Shown: positions 11,401 through 23,119, counted from the first letter of the stretch. The stretch is DNA of 64,000 bases from Balamuthia mandrillaris (GCA_031835245.1 JAVKOQ010000062.1:164300-228299); one strand, 5' to 3'. Program-made: numbers and translations. Notes: generated by a model from the sequence alone, not told the origin.

Positions 11401-13198
11401 CCACGCTACACGATCTGCCTGTTTTGTGGTTTGTCTCTTCCCTCAATCCCCTTCTTTTCTTTTCTTTTCTTTTCTTTTCTTTTCTTTTCTTTTCTTTTCT
11501 TTTCTTTTCTTTTCTTTTCTTTTCTTTTCTTTTCTTTTCTTTTCTTTTTCTTTTCTTTTCTTTTCTTTTCTTTTCTTTTCTTTTCTTTTCTTTTCTTTTC
11601 TTTTCTTTTCTTTTCTTTTCTTTTCTTTTCTTTTCTTTTCTTTAATATAAAACACAAAACAAACAATTTAGGGAGGAGGAGACATGGTGGCCTCTCTCTG
11701 CGATTCATCCGTTCAAGTTTGGGGTCTAGAGGATGGCTCGCGTTTGCTTCAATTTGATGCTGCTAATCTCATATCCAAAAAGCATCACTCATCGCAGCAC
11801 ACACCCATTGGGGGAAGTACCAGCAGCTCCTCAACAAGCGCTACTGGATTCGTTTCTCTTTGTCCAGTATATGATGGCAATGGTGTTCTCACCGCCACTC
11901 TCAATGATAAACTATGGTACCTTTTTCTCTCTCTTTCTTTCATGTGTTGTTCTTTCTTTCTCCACTTAACTTTTTAAAACAAAGGATGTTAGATCTTCGC
12001 TGTGGAATGAAGACCTGCGAATGGAACATACATGCCTCTTCTTCCGCTGCGTCTTCCGCCTCCCCCTCCTCTTCTTCATCCTCCTCCAAAGAACACCGGC
12101 ACCGCACCATTCGCTCTCTCTGCGTCTCTAACAACAACAATAAAACGATGGAGAGTTGGGCTGCCGTCGGCTCGACCGCAGGAAAGATAACGTTACTGGA
12201 CCTTCGAACGGGATTGGTGCTCGCTCGATGGAAGGCACATGAGGAAGGTAGCATCGTCTCCTCGTTACACAGCTTGAACTCGCATCTGTTGGCCTCGATG
12301 GCTGTTTCCTCTTCTTCTTCCTCTGGAGAGCGATCAATTTGCATTTGGGACGTTTCTTCTTGCTCTTCTTACTCTTCTTCTTCGTATGGAACCCCAACAT
12401 TGGTTCGTTCCTTTTCCATCGGTCCATTTAGTACCTCTTCTGGTTCTTCTTTAGCTTCCGCCTTTTCCTCTTCTTCCTCCTCTTCCTCCTCTTCAACATC
12501 TTCCTCTTCTTCCTCTTCCTCGTCTACTCCCTCTTCTTCCATTTCTTCTGCCAATCCGTTTTCCTCTTCCACCTCTTCTTCTGCCGCTTTCCTTCTTCAC
12601 GCTTCGAATGGCTTTGCTGTCTTCTCTCAAAGCAACAGGAACGAAAGAAATGGAGATCCGGACTTGGATGCCTTTCCCGGTTTTGGATCGATGGTGGACT
12701 TTAACAACAGCAGCAAGGACAAAAGAGCACAAGAAGAGCACCTTCCGGAAGCGCTTTTCTTTGCGGCGAACGGCAACCACGTCTGTGTGGCATCATTACA
12801 GGACGAATACTTTTCAGACAAGGTGAGACCTCTTTTGTTTCGTTCGATATGCATGCACTTTTTTAACACAGTTTAACTGACTGCAAACAAAAAAAAACCA
12901 ACAACAGGGAGAAACAACCACGATGCAGAGAGTACGCTTGGAATCCAGCAAGCCCTCCAGCATCACCAACAGCCCCAACCTAAATGGAACAAACCACTCA
13001 TCCTCATCTTCCTCCTCCGCTGCTTCGCATTCTTCCTCCTCCGCTGCATCCGCTGCTTCCTCATCGTCCTCCTCCTCGGGTGCTGCCTCCAAGCCGGCCA
13101 ACCCGAAAGGAGGAGCCATTACAAGCCTTGCCACGTTGCCTCTTCACCAAATCCTGGCCGTTGGCTTTGAAGATGGAAGTATTTCCATTTGTTTTTGA
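5203..13198 (+). CDS. WDR81: WDR81 homologue (BEACH and WD40 protein; LvsG family)
   Basis: WDR81 works with WDR91 on endosomal PI3P conversion and in aggregate autophagy; that role is known from animals and is inferred here. I start it at ATG 5203 (MGQAASSLP, a myristoylation-like N-terminus) because exons 5203-about 5377, 5468-5643, 5873-6077 and 6234 onward join with matching phases. The joined reading QALQFFLTTMQTEVKYR resembles the animal WDR81 N-terminal region before its kinase-like part. Then come a Ser-rich insert, a pseudokinase-like segment (LVRTLAYCHKNGIAHGALHP), a BEACH domain (DPNYHPVLPWIIDFSQP; EYPASLQHLYHSTPDECIPEF; LHHWIDLAFGYKLSGDA), a helical middle, and C-terminal WD40 repeats (FHAHSAAVHSITTHSSENAF) to the stop at 13198. 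Protein is very large with many introns. Ser runs lie between WD blades. Confidence 0.9.
5669..5832. repeat. (TTCTTG)n / (TTC)n microsatellite in WDR81 intron 2
   Basis: Mixed hexamer and trinucleotide tract, pyrimidine-rich on the gene's sense strand. It lies between the donor at 5644 and the acceptor at 5872. Confidence 0.95.
11456..11642. repeat. (TTTTC)n pentanucleotide microsatellite in a WDR81 intron
   Basis: About 37 units, nearly uninterrupted apart from one short shift near 11545. All pyrimidine on the sense strand. The flanking exons encode the WD40 part. Confidence 0.95.
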
Positions 13199-13438
13199 AT
13201 GTCGACACATTTTTTTATTTTTTTTTTAAAAAAAAGAAAAAAAAATTATATCGTGACGACACGAATATTGCTTTTAGCACATCGTGGCGACACAAAATAA
13301 TTCAATAAATTCTCCTTTATTCAAATATTTTGCGGGCAATTTGGATAAAAGGAAATAAATGGCCAAAATTTTCGATCAAAAAAATAGAAACGAAAAAAAA
13401 AACAGTTTCAATAAACGAAAAAAAAAACTTTTGGTGAG
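13199..13438. promoter_or_regulatory. Short spacer with repeated TCGTGRCGACA motif
   Basis: AT-rich spacer. TCGTGACGACA at 13251 and TCGTGGCGACA at 13282 are 31 bases apart. The first is identical to the copy upstream of malate dehydrogenase (2319). TGTCGACA lies at about 13200. It probably contains the promoter of the gene starting at 13439. Confidence 0.4.
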
Positions 13439-14239
13439 ATGAGAAAGAGGAGCTGGAAGGAGCCCTTGCTGTTTGAAAAAGAAGGCACGGGCATTCCAAG
13501 TTACTCTGCGCTCTCATCCGCCTGTACCGCTCTCATGCTAATGCCGCTTCAAGGTATCCACACAAATCCTCACGCTCTTCTTTTTCAACCCAAAAAAAAA
13601 ATACCAAATCATCTTTTCTTTTTTCTTCACTCCACAAAAAAAAAAAATGAATCTTCGAAACAAAAAAAACAGGAGGAGACGGAGAAAATGAAATCACAGC
13701 GGAAGCAGCCAAGCTGTTGTTTTGTCGGCTGCTCCAAAGCCTCAACCAACAGAGCCACCGCAGGGCCTTCCTGCTGTTCGTCCAAGAGCTGGTCCACAAA
13801 GAGCTGACGGCCTCCGGCCCTTCTCCTTTGTCTTCTCGCCTCTCTTGCTCCTTCTCAGCTGCTGCTTCTTCTTCTTCATCAATATCGACATTAACTTCAC
13901 CAACGAGGACCTCAACCTCAGCTTCAACAATAGCTTTCCCCGAATATTTTCACGCCACCCAACAAAATGAAGACGAACAAGCAGAACCAGAAGAAGAGAA
14001 ACGATCGACGACGAAGGAGGGGGGCGTGGAGGAGCTGATAGACCCGTTGTTGTATCAGACGGCAGCGGAGGAGGTGGACCCGCTTTTGTTGCCGGATGGT
14101 GCTTCCTGGGGAAGTGCAGAAGGCGAGGACGATTACGACGACGAAGACGACGAAGAAGACTACGATGACCTGGAGGAAGAAGAACAGGAGAGAAGAAGAA
14201 AGGAAATAGAAACGGAAGAACGAGAACTTCAAAACAAAC

Positions 14240-14271
<32 letters not shown>

Positions 14272-17200
14272 GAAAGAGAAAGAGAAAGAGAAAGAGAAAG
14301 AGAAAGAGAAAGCAACCACAAACGCGAACGAGAACAGGAAAGAGAACGAGAACGCGAACGCGAACGCGAACACAAACGCGAACGAGAAAGGGAAAGAGAA
14401 AGAAAAAAGAAACGTGAACGAGAGCGTAAACGTAAACTTGCACGAGAAAGGCAGAGACAAAGCGAACGAGAACAAGAAGAAGAGGAAGAACGTATGAGAG
14501 AGCGAGAAAAACACAAGGCGCTTTGGGCAATGGAACATGAGGAAGAGAAAGAGGAGGAGATCGATGTTGATAGATATGCAAGCGAAGAGGAGAAGCATGT
14601 GCTACAGAAAAAAACGGGGGAACGGAAAGAGACTGCACCAACACAACAAATAGAGGAAGAAAAAGATGAAGGCTTCGCTTCTTCTACATGGACGCCGTCT
14701 GTTGCTCTGAAAAGACGTTTTGCTTCGAAAGCACATTTTCAACTAATTCGCAAAGCATTTGAAGATAAAATGAAAGAAGTGGAACAACAACATAACTTAA
14801 CCACAGTAAACGAAGCGGTGGACGTAGAAGTAAAATCACTGCCGCTTACAGACGAGACGGAAGAAGGCGGAAACGTAATTGGACAAGAACGGGAAGCCGG
14901 AGAGGAGGATAATGAAGCAACGCTAAACATCAAAGAATGTGATGCATTTTCTAGAGCGGCACACGATTCATCTTCTGATAGCGATATTTTGGTTGTGAAG
15001 GATCACTTCCAGTTGCTCTGCATGGAAGAAGAATTAGACAAGGAATCAGAACGGGAACTGGAAGAAGAACAAGAACAAGAACAAGAACAAGAACAAGAAC
15101 AAGAACAAGAACAAGAACAAGAACAAGAACAAGAACAAGAACCACAAGAGGAGGAGGAAGAAGAAGAAGAAGACCAAGTCCAAGACCAAGAAGAAAAACA
15201 AGAACAAGAACAAGCAACAGAGCATGAACATGAACAACCACAAGATTGGCAAGATAATTTGTATAAAGAAGCAGAAGTACACGTAGAAGCGCCTATGGAA
15301 GAGGACGCTGAACTTCAACCACAACACAGACAACGAAGTGACGACGATGGCAGTCATCAGAGCGATGACTTGCCCTGCCTCGTTTCCCTTCGTTCTTCTT
15401 TACATCCAGTGGAAATCGATTTGACTTCATCTTCTCCGCCTTCTCCCATATCCTCCCCGTCTCCTCTTGTGTACTCTCTTGATGCTTCTCCTCCCTGCTC
15501 TCCTCTTCATCCTGCTTCGTTACCTTCTCTTTCTTTTACTTTGCCGTCTCAAGGACAACTTTCTTCTCCTCCTACATCTCCTTTTACTGCCGTCGATAAC
15601 TCTTCTTACTCCCCCTCGGTGGCCGATTTACCTCCTCTCGTTTCTTCTTCTTCAACGTTTTCGTTTGACAAAGCTCTCTCTTCTGAAACTGAAGTTATTT
15701 CAGTTTCTCCTTCCAATGATGTTTATGTTGAGAGCAGTACTTTGCCGACTATTTCTTCTGTAACTGCAACTTCATCGTCTCCTCTGTTTCCTATTCATGT
15801 TTCCTCTGCTCCCCGTTCTGCTCCGTCTTCTCCTGTTCTTGCTTTTCCAATACAGGTCACTACAGGTCATCTTCTTCCTGCTTCTCCTCGTTCTCGTTCT
15901 CCTTCTCCTCCTTCTATGTCTCCTGCTTCTTCTCCCCTTTCTGCTTCCTTTACATTTTCTGCCACAACATCAACATTAACAACGACGCCTAGTGTAACAC
16001 TGCTCTCATCATCTCCTTCGCCTCTTGACCTTGAAGCTTCCACTTCTCCTTCATTGCCTCCTGTTTGTCCTGTTTCTTCTCCTCCTTCCTCTCTCTCCGT
16101 AATTGATATGTCTGCTTCTGCTACTATTACTTCCCTTCAATCTTCTGCTTCTGCACTATCGACCGACACAATGACAACAACTTCTCTTTCTATTTTATCT
16201 TCTTCATCGCCTTCTTCGACTTCTGTGTCTGGAAAGAAACGAAAGGCTCCATTGCCAGCCGCCGAAAAAACTTCCAAAAAGAAAACCTCTTCACGCAGCA
16301 AAACACCTAAAACTCCAAAATCCAAATCCAAAAAACGCTCCACCTCTTCCTCTAAATCCTCTTCTTCTACTTCTTCCTCAAAAACACGAAGCAGAACACA
16401 ACCCAAATCTAAACGAAAAGAAAGTTACGACAATGACGACGAGTCTTTATTTCGCGATCCTCACTCTGCTCTTTGCGAAGTCTCCAACCTCAAAAACATC
16501 CTCAATGCCGATACATTTAACGACTGTCTCTCAGCTGAAGAGAAGGACCGTTTGATGCTTTTGTTGCCAGAAGTGGATCGACGCAGCCCTGAATCCATCA
16601 ATGAGCTGTTACGGTTCAACTCCACGTTCTCGGCTGCGTTGTCCATGTTTCAGCAGCTGCATCAGGCAGGGGAGTTTGACCCAGAAGGAGATGACTATCG
16701 CACTTTTTGTAGGAACCAGCAACGAAGACAGTCTTCGCGCAGGTCGACGAGAGCGACAAGGAGCCGTAGTAGACGCGGTTATGTGGAGGATCGGGATCAA
16801 GATGAATCTTTATCCTCGGGGCACAACACAGCTTGGAAGGTATGGTTTGCTCCTTTGGAATTCGTTTAACTTTTTTAATGCTTTCTTTCCTTCTTGCTTC
16901 TTCTTCCTTTTTCTTCTTTTTCTTCTAAGGCAAAATACTATGAGGAATACTGGGGCGAGAGACAAGGCATGCAAAGACCAAACGACAAAGACAACCCTCT
17001 TTCTGTAACTAACTTCAGTGTCTCTGCTCTGAAGCAACTGGAACTGCCGCCGTTGACGCCTGAGAATTTGGCTCTCTTATCGTTTACTTATTCTACTCCA
17101 CCAGAAACCAACCTGAACGAAGATGAACATGAAGAGGAGGAAGAGGAGGAAGAAAATCTACAAATTGAAGAAGAGATAAAGCAAACAGAAAAAGAAGTTG

Positions 17201-18270
17201 AAAAGCAAGAAGATGAAAACAGAGACGAAGAAGATGTTGAAGAAGAAGAAAAACGAAGCGAAGGCACGGATAATGGAATCAGAATAGAAAGTGAGGAAAT
17301 GGTTATAGTTATTGATGATGAAGATGAAAATGAAGAAGAGGAAGATAAAATAGCACGAAGAACAGTGGGTAGGCACTTCAGTCAAGGAACGACACTGTCG
17401 GAGAAGTCCATTGGAACAACTTCAGCTTCAACAAACGGAAAAATGGCGACAAAAGGCGGAGAACAAGAAGAAGAGGAGAAAGAAGAGATACCCAGAATGC
17501 AACAAGAAGTTGAAGAAATATCAGAACTACAGAAAGAAGCAAAAGAAAAAGCAGAGGATGAAGCAATGCGGATACCACAAGCCAAAGAATACGGAGTAGA
17601 AGCCAATGAACAAGTAAAAGAAGAGGAAGAAGAAATAGAAGCACGACCTCAAAAGGTTGCAAGACGAACGGCAGGTCGTTATCGCAAACAAAGATCCCTC
17701 AATGGAACGTCCGAACTCCTTCACCAACATGATCATCGTAACGGATCACAACCATATGAACAAAACGGCGATGACCCAAGCGACACCAATAATAACAACA
17801 GCAACAATAGGAAGAGCACCAAGCGAAGAACGAAAGAGCAAGAGCAAGAGAAAAGAAAAGAAAGCGATGCCAATGATAACGGTACTGTGCACGCCAACAT
17901 GGATACGCTGGTCTGCAAACAGGAACGACGTGACTCGACCAAGCATTTGAAGAAAGGGGCGTTGCTCATTCTCCGGCGACAGGGAGAACCCTTGGACGTT
18001 CGCCGAATAGTCGCTCTCGGACTGGAAGAAGGTTCGTTCTTTTCATTCTTTCTTTAAAAAATTTTAATGTATTACTGACATTTTAAAAAAACACAACGCA
18101 AAAAAAAAGGTTTGTTTTTCTTGGTGGAAAGCGAACACGAGAAACCGGCTGATATCCTTGCGGACGTTCTCGGCGGGGACATCAACCGCGGTGACTCCTG
18201 CTTTACCAAGGTTGGCCCTATGGTCTTTGGGCTCAAAGAATTCGACGCCTATGGCGCTCGCTTGTTCTGA
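13439..18270 (+). CDS. Nuclear protein with DEUBAD/ASXH-like and C-terminal HARE-HTH domains
   Basis: Exon 1 is 13439-13553 and joins in phase to 13673. The long middle is low complexity: (RE)n at 14238-14310, (EQ)n at 15067-15140, a Ser/Pro-rich part, then a basic KRKAPLPAAEK / KSKSKKRS patch that looks like a nuclear localisation signal. Near 16450-16690 the sequence LMLLLPEVDRRSPESINELL with FNSTFSAALSMFQQL and GEFDPE fits the DEUBAD/ASXH fold of ASXL and NFRKB-type subunits. After an intron and an acidic stretch, 17935-18270 reads GALLILRRQGEPLDVRRIVA, then GGDINRGDSCFTKVGPMVFG, a HARE-HTH winged helix; its exons join across 18031/18110. ASXL proteins carry HARE-HTH before the DEUBAD; here the order is reversed. 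Likely a chromatin-associated co-factor of a deubiquitinase or remodeller, by inference only. Confidence 0.7.
14238..14310. repeat. In-frame (GAAAGA)n coding microsatellite
   Basis: Encodes an Arg-Glu dipeptide run in the DEUBAD-HARE protein. It is purine-rich on the sense strand, unlike the intronic repeats. Confidence 0.9.
15067..15143. repeat. In-frame (GAACAA)n coding microsatellite
   Basis: Encodes a Glu-Gln dipeptide run of about 13 repeats in the same protein. Length is probably polymorphic. Confidence 0.9.
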
Positions 18271-18756
18271 ACAAACGCATAAAAGAATGGAAACCTTTCC
18301 TCATTTTTTTGAATCGCCAAAAGACATGAGAGAGGATGCGAGAGAGGATATGAGCAAGGACATGAGAGAGGACAAGAGGGAGCGAAATAAAATGGAATTT
18401 CCCCCCTTATTTTTGCGGACAGTCTCGTGTCGACAACAGATTTTTAAATCTGACTCGAGGGTTAATAGCCGTTAATGTCGCTAATAGGAAAGAAGAAAAA
18501 CACAGGAACGACTCCTCGAGCATATCATCCCGTTTCTTTCCTTTTTCTTTTTCCTTTTATTTCTCTCTTTTTCTTTCTTTCTTTCTTTCTTCTTTTCAAA
18601 AAAAGAAAACAGACACTCTACACTTCCCCCCCTCCTTCTCCCCCTTTTTCTTCACCGCTTTACTACTCCGCTTTTTTTTTTTAGTGAGAAAGAGCCGATC
18701 GCTCCTTTTTATTTATTTATTTATTATTCACGCACACAAAAATAAAAATAACAAAG
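18271..18756. other. Intergenic region upstream of the nucleolin-like gene
   Basis: Contains TGTCGACAAC at 18428, a CT-rich block (18530-18670) and a TATTTATTTATTTATTATT tract ending about 30 bases before the start codon, which may serve as an AT-rich core promoter. No gene seen. Confidence 0.5.
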
Positions 18757-20400
18757 ATGGGATCCTCCAAGAAGCAAACCAAAGGCAAGAGCGCCAAGAA
18801 AGACACAAAGGAAGACAAATCTAAGAAAGGTACTTTTCGAAAACCAAAAAAAAAAAAACAACCACACTTCTCTCCATTTTTTCCGGTGGCTATTTTAAAA
18901 GGAACATCTCCACTCACTACTTTCTCTTTTCTTTTTTCTCTCTTCGTTCATCGTCTTATGAAAGACGTAAAAACAGCTCAGAATGGCAAAAACAAGAAGA
19001 CTAAGAAGCAAGAGGAGAAGAAGCCGGAGCCCGAACCCACTCCCATGGTAGAGGAAGAGGAGGAGTCCAGCTCCAGCGAGGAGGAAAGCAGCTCCAGCGA
19101 GGAGGAGACCACAACTACCACCACCAAAAACAGCAAGAAGAGTTCTTCTGAAGAGGAGTCCAGCAGCTCCGAAGAGGAGGAGGAGGAAGAGTCCAGTAGC
19201 TCCGAAGAGGAGGAGGAGGAAGACACGAAGAAGAAGGCCGCCCCTGCTACTGCCGCAAAGGACAACAAGAAGGAGGAGTCCAGTTCCAGCGAGGAGGAAA
19301 GCAGTTCCAGCGAGGAGGAAGAGGAAGACCAAAAGAAGCCTGCCACAACCACCGCTGCTGCTAAATCCACAAAGATGGAAGAAGAGGAGGAAGAGTCTAG
19401 CAGCTCCGAGGAGGAAGATGAGGAATCCAGTTCCAGCGAAGAAGAAGAAGAAGAGGCTGAAGACAAGAAATCCAAGGAACAAGAATCCAAAGGCACAAAG
19501 AGAAAGAACACAGAAGATGAGGAATCGGAACAGCAAAACGGTCATGCCGACACTAAGAAAGCCAAGACCACGGAGAGCGGCAGCGTCTTTATCGGCAACC
19601 TGTCATGGGGCACCAACGAGGACTCCCTCGCCAACCTGTTCTCTGAGTACCAGGTGGAGGGCAGCAACTTCAGGGTGATCACCGACCGCAATACCGGCAA
19701 GTCCCGCGGCTTTGGCTACGCCGATGTCACCGACGTGCAGGACTGCGTCCAAAAGTTGAACGGCGCCGAGTTGGATGGACGCAACATCAAGATCGATCCT
19801 GCCAACGATGCTTCCGCTCGCGGAGGCGCTGGAGGCGGCAGCGGTAACTTTGGTGCCGGTGGTAACCGACGAAGCAGCTTCGGAGGAAGCGGTGGCGGCG
19901 GAGGTGGTGGAGGCAATGGCGGATCCACCATCTTCCTTGGCAACTTGAGCTTTGACTCATCGGAGGACAGCATCTCCGCGGTCATGTCTCAGTTTGGAGA
20001 GGTCAGCCAGGTGCGCCTCGTCTATGACAGAGAGTCCGGCAAGTCCCGTGGCTTTGGCTACTGCGAGTTTAGCGACCCCTCCGCTGTGGAGGCCGCCATC
20101 GCCAAGAGCAACCAAGTGGACGTGGACGGACGATACGTTCGTATGGATTATGCCAACGACCGAAAGAGCGGAGGCGGCGGCGGTGGAGATAGGGGCGGTG
20201 ACAGAGGTGGTTTCGGAGGAAGAGGAGGCGGCCGAGGCGGCGGCCGAGGTTTTGGAGGAGGAAGAGGACGAGGAGGAGACAGAGGCGGCGGAAGGGGAGG
20301 CCGAGGCGGTTTCGGAGGAAGAGGAGGACGCGGTGGCGTGAGCAGCACCAACAATGCTGGCATTGGATCCTTTGCCGGCAAGAAGACCACCTTTGATTAA
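18757..20400 (+). CDS. Nucleolin-like protein (two RRMs, acidic Ser tracts, RGG tail)
   Basis: Nucleolar RNA-binding protein of the nucleolin/NSR1/GAR2 type, active in rRNA processing. Exons 18757-18829 and 18965-20400. The N-terminal third has seven or so acidic/Ser blocks (SSSSEEEESSSSEE-like, casein kinase II type sites). RRM1 starts with SVFIGNLSWGTNEDSLANLF and has SRGFGYADV; RRM2 starts with TIFLGNLSFDSSEDSISAVM and has SRGFGYCEF. The tail is an RGG box (GGDRGGGRGGRGGFGG). The first intron (135 bases) is a multiple of three and has no stop, so retention would add 45 residues in frame. I treat it as an intron because it has GT-AG ends, a T-rich tract and non-matching composition. The start codon sits 30 bases after an ATTTATTT tract. 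Confidence 0.92.
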   Translation: MGSSKKQTKGKSAKKDTKEDKSKKGTFRKPKKKKQPHFSPFFPVAILKGTSPLTTFSFLFSLFVHRLMKDVKTAQNGKNKKTKKQEEKKPEPEPTPMVEEEEESSSSEEESSSSEEETTTTTTKNSKKSSSEEESSSSEEEEEEESSSSEEEEEEDTKKKAAPATAAKDNKKEESSSSEEESSSSEEEEEDQKKPATTTAAAKSTKMEEEEEESSSSEEEDEESSSSEEEEEEAEDKKSKEQESKGTKRKNTEDEESEQQNGHADTKKAKTTESGSVFIGNLSWGTNEDSLANLFSEYQVEGSNFRVITDRNTGKSRGFGYADVTDVQDCVQKLNGAELDGRNIKIDPANDASARGGAGGGSGNFGAGGNRRSSFGGSGGGGGGGGNGGSTIFLGNLSFDSSEDSISAVMSQFGEVSQVRLVYDRESGKSRGFGYCEFSDPSAVEAAIAKSNQVDVDGRYVRMDYANDRKSGGGGGGDRGGDRGGFGGRGGGRGGGRGFGGGRGRGGDRGGGRGGRGGFGGRGGRGGVSSTNNAGIGSFAGKKTTFD

Positions 20401-20520
20401 AAAAAAAAAAGAAAGTTATTTCCACACAAAACTTTTTATTCTCTCTTTTCGTTTTTTGTTTTGAAGATGTTTTTGTTTTCGTGTTTGTACAGCGGCGGCG
20501 AGAAAAAAAAAGGGGTGGTT

Positions 20521-22032
20521 TTATGTTTTTTTGTACTCGGTAAGTACGGGGTAGATGTTCTCAAAGGCCTCGTAGATCTCCTCCCGCACTTTGGCTCCCG
20601 TCAGGACAATCTTTCCCGACACGAAGATCAGCAGCACGATCTTTGGCTGCACCATCCGATATATCAGGCCCGGAAAGAGCTCTGGCTCGTACTTTTTTTT
20701 TGTGAAGAGCAGAGAAAAGGGAAGCAAAGAACAGCATGTGAGAAAGAAGAAAGCAAAGAGCAGGAAAGAAGAGAAAAAGATAGAAAAAAGCAACACAAAG
20801 CAAAAAGCAGGATAAAAGAGAGATACATACAGAGCAATAGTGAGCATGGGCGTAGGCCAAGCCCTCTAATCGAATGGGGAACTGGACGTCGCAGGAGCCC
20901 ACAATGTTTTGGATCTTAAAGTCCATGAACTTGGCGGGAAAGCCCAGTTTTTGGATGATGCGAGCGTACTTGCGGGCGGCCAGCCTGGAAGCCTCCTCGC
21001 TCTTGGCGCCCGTGCAGACCATCTTGCCAGAGGCGAAGATCAAGGCCGTTGTTTTGGGGTCGCGAATTCTCATGATGACGGCCGCAAAACGCTGGAATGG
21101 ATTTGGAGGGTGAGAGAAGAAACACCGAAATGATGGAGAGCGAGAGAGAAAGAGAGAGAAAGAGAGAATGAAGATGAAAGGAGAGGCGAGGAGAGAAGAG
21201 AAGAGAGCGGGGAGGAAGAGAGAAAGACAAGAGAAAGAGGGAAGCAAATGGAGAGAGCGAATGGAGAGGAAAGGAGAGACGAGTGAAAGGAGAGAGCATG
21301 GAGAGAGAGAGCCGAGAGCATAGAGAGACAGAGAGACAGAAAGACAGAAGAAGCTTTTGACCGGCAAATAGGGGTGGGAAAACAAGAAAGCAAGGGAAAG
21401 AGGAAACAAACGGAGAAGGGAGAGAGAGAGAGAGACATTTATTTTGAAAGAGTACCTTGGGATTGTACTCGGCGTTTCTGGCGTGCAAGGCAATCTCCTT
21501 GAGGTCAAGCCGAGTGCCCAAATTTACTGTTGATACAAGATTTCTTTTTTTTTTTTGTTCAAATTTAAAAATAGAAGAGTTGGTGAAGAAAGAACAAGAA
21601 AGATGAGATGTAAGAAAAGAAAGCAAGGGGCAGAGAGAGAGAGTTAAAAAAAGCATACTGAAGAGTAGGAATAATGCCAGAAGGATGCCTCGACATGTCC
21701 ACCTCGTCAGCGTTTTGTGAGCTCTCATCAAATGTGAGGGGAATGCGTGTGGGGTCCATGCTCAGCGAGCGGACCTCCTCCGCCACCGCGTCGGCCTCAT
21801 CGTCGTCGTCGTCGGCCACGTTTTTCTGGATGGGGGTGCTAGAGGCCGAGGAGGAGGAGAGGGTTGCAGGGGAGGAGGTCAGGCTGGGGAAGCCGCCGCT
21901 GTTGGACATGAATAGAGGAGTTCTTTGTTGTTGTTGTTGTGACTCTGTTGTTTTGGAAGAGGAAGAGGAAGAGGAGGAGGAGGAGGTTGTGGTTGCTCCA
22001 TAGGAACTTTGTTGTTGTGCACTAGGGTCCAT
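20521..22032 (-). CDS. TBP: TATA-box binding protein
   Basis: General transcription factor that binds TATA DNA for all three RNA polymerases. Four exons: 22032-21659, 21543-21456, 21091-20831 and 20701-20521; the phases agree. The N-terminal domain is long and species-specific (Ser, Gln and Asp runs). The saddle core is complete, with two pseudo-repeats: [19 protein letters not shown] through [14 protein letters not shown], and [19 protein letters not shown] through [14 protein letters not shown] and the C-terminal [10 protein letters not shown]. Conservation of the core is near universal. It is back-to-back with UBE2G2, about 330 bases between start codons. Confidence 0.97.
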
Positions 22033-22361
22033 CGTCTTTGGCTTTCTTTCTTTCGTTCTTTCTTTTTCGATCTTTTCAACAAAACAAAAAAAAAAATAAA
22101 TCCGATTTTTTTCTGGTTGACTCCTCGTACCAGTGAGATTTCTTAAGAAAAAATTTGCGGACATCATCGAGTTGCACAAACTCAGCTAAAGTTGTGCATT
22201 GCGCACTGGGAGAAGAAATTTCCCAATCACAAGCTACTCGAGTCGTCATGGAGTATAGAGCAAGAGAGAAAGCGGAGAAGAAGCAAAGACAGAACTGATC
22301 TTTGGTTTGTGTTGCGTTGTGTTGTGTGTGTGTTTTTTTTTTTTTGAAAGAGCGTCCATCC
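22033..22361. promoter_or_regulatory. Divergent promoter TBP / UBE2G2
   Basis: On the minus strand an ATG at 22249 opens a 57-codon frame (MTTRVACDWEISSPSAQCTT) that ends 5' of the TBP start. It could be an upstream ORF in the TBP leader. No other feature seen. Confidence 0.35.
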
Positions 22362-22670
22362 ATGGCAACTGCGTACAAACGGCTGATGCATGAGTACAGA
22401 GGTAAAGGACCAAACAAAAACAAAAAAAAAAATGAATTTTTTTTTAACAAACACAGTTTGAACAACAAGACTAACACAACCTAAAAACAAAAGAGCTCAC
22501 GATCAACCCTCCCGAGGGGTTGACGGTTGGACCGGTAAGCGAGGATAACTTTCTGGAGTGGGAGGCTCTCATCATGTACGACGACTTCTTTCTGTAGTTT
22601 TGTTTTCCTGCTGCTGGGTGTTTTTTTTCTCTCGTAGTATAAAGAATGGCTTTTTTTTTAACTTTTACAC

Positions 22671-22724
<54 letters not shown>

Positions 22725-23074
22725 AAGGGGTCCACCCGGTACACCCTACGAAGGCGGCGTCTTCACGGCTCGGCTCGTCTTTCCCAAGGACTACCCTTTG
22801 AACCCACCCAAAATGACATTCGCGTCCGAAATGTGGCACCCAAACAGTTGAGCCGTCTTCTCTTTTTCTCTTCTTCTTATGTCCTCTGGCCTCTCTTTCA
22901 TTCTCTCATTCCCTTTGCAATCCCTCTGTGAGCAGTTTATACAAACGGAGAGGTTTGCATATCCATTTTGCATGCGGGAGACGACCCGACCCACTACGAG
23001 AAGAGCGAGGAGCGGTGGTCTCCCGTTCAGAGCGTTGAAAAGATCTTGATATCCGTTATGAGCATGCTCTCAGG

Positions 23075-23119
<45 letters not shown>

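Noticed and set aside
18757-20400. Single-exon 547-residue nucleolin reading
   Set aside because: The 18830-18964 segment has intron ends and T-rich, intron-like composition, and breaks the basic N-terminus; the spliced form is more typical.
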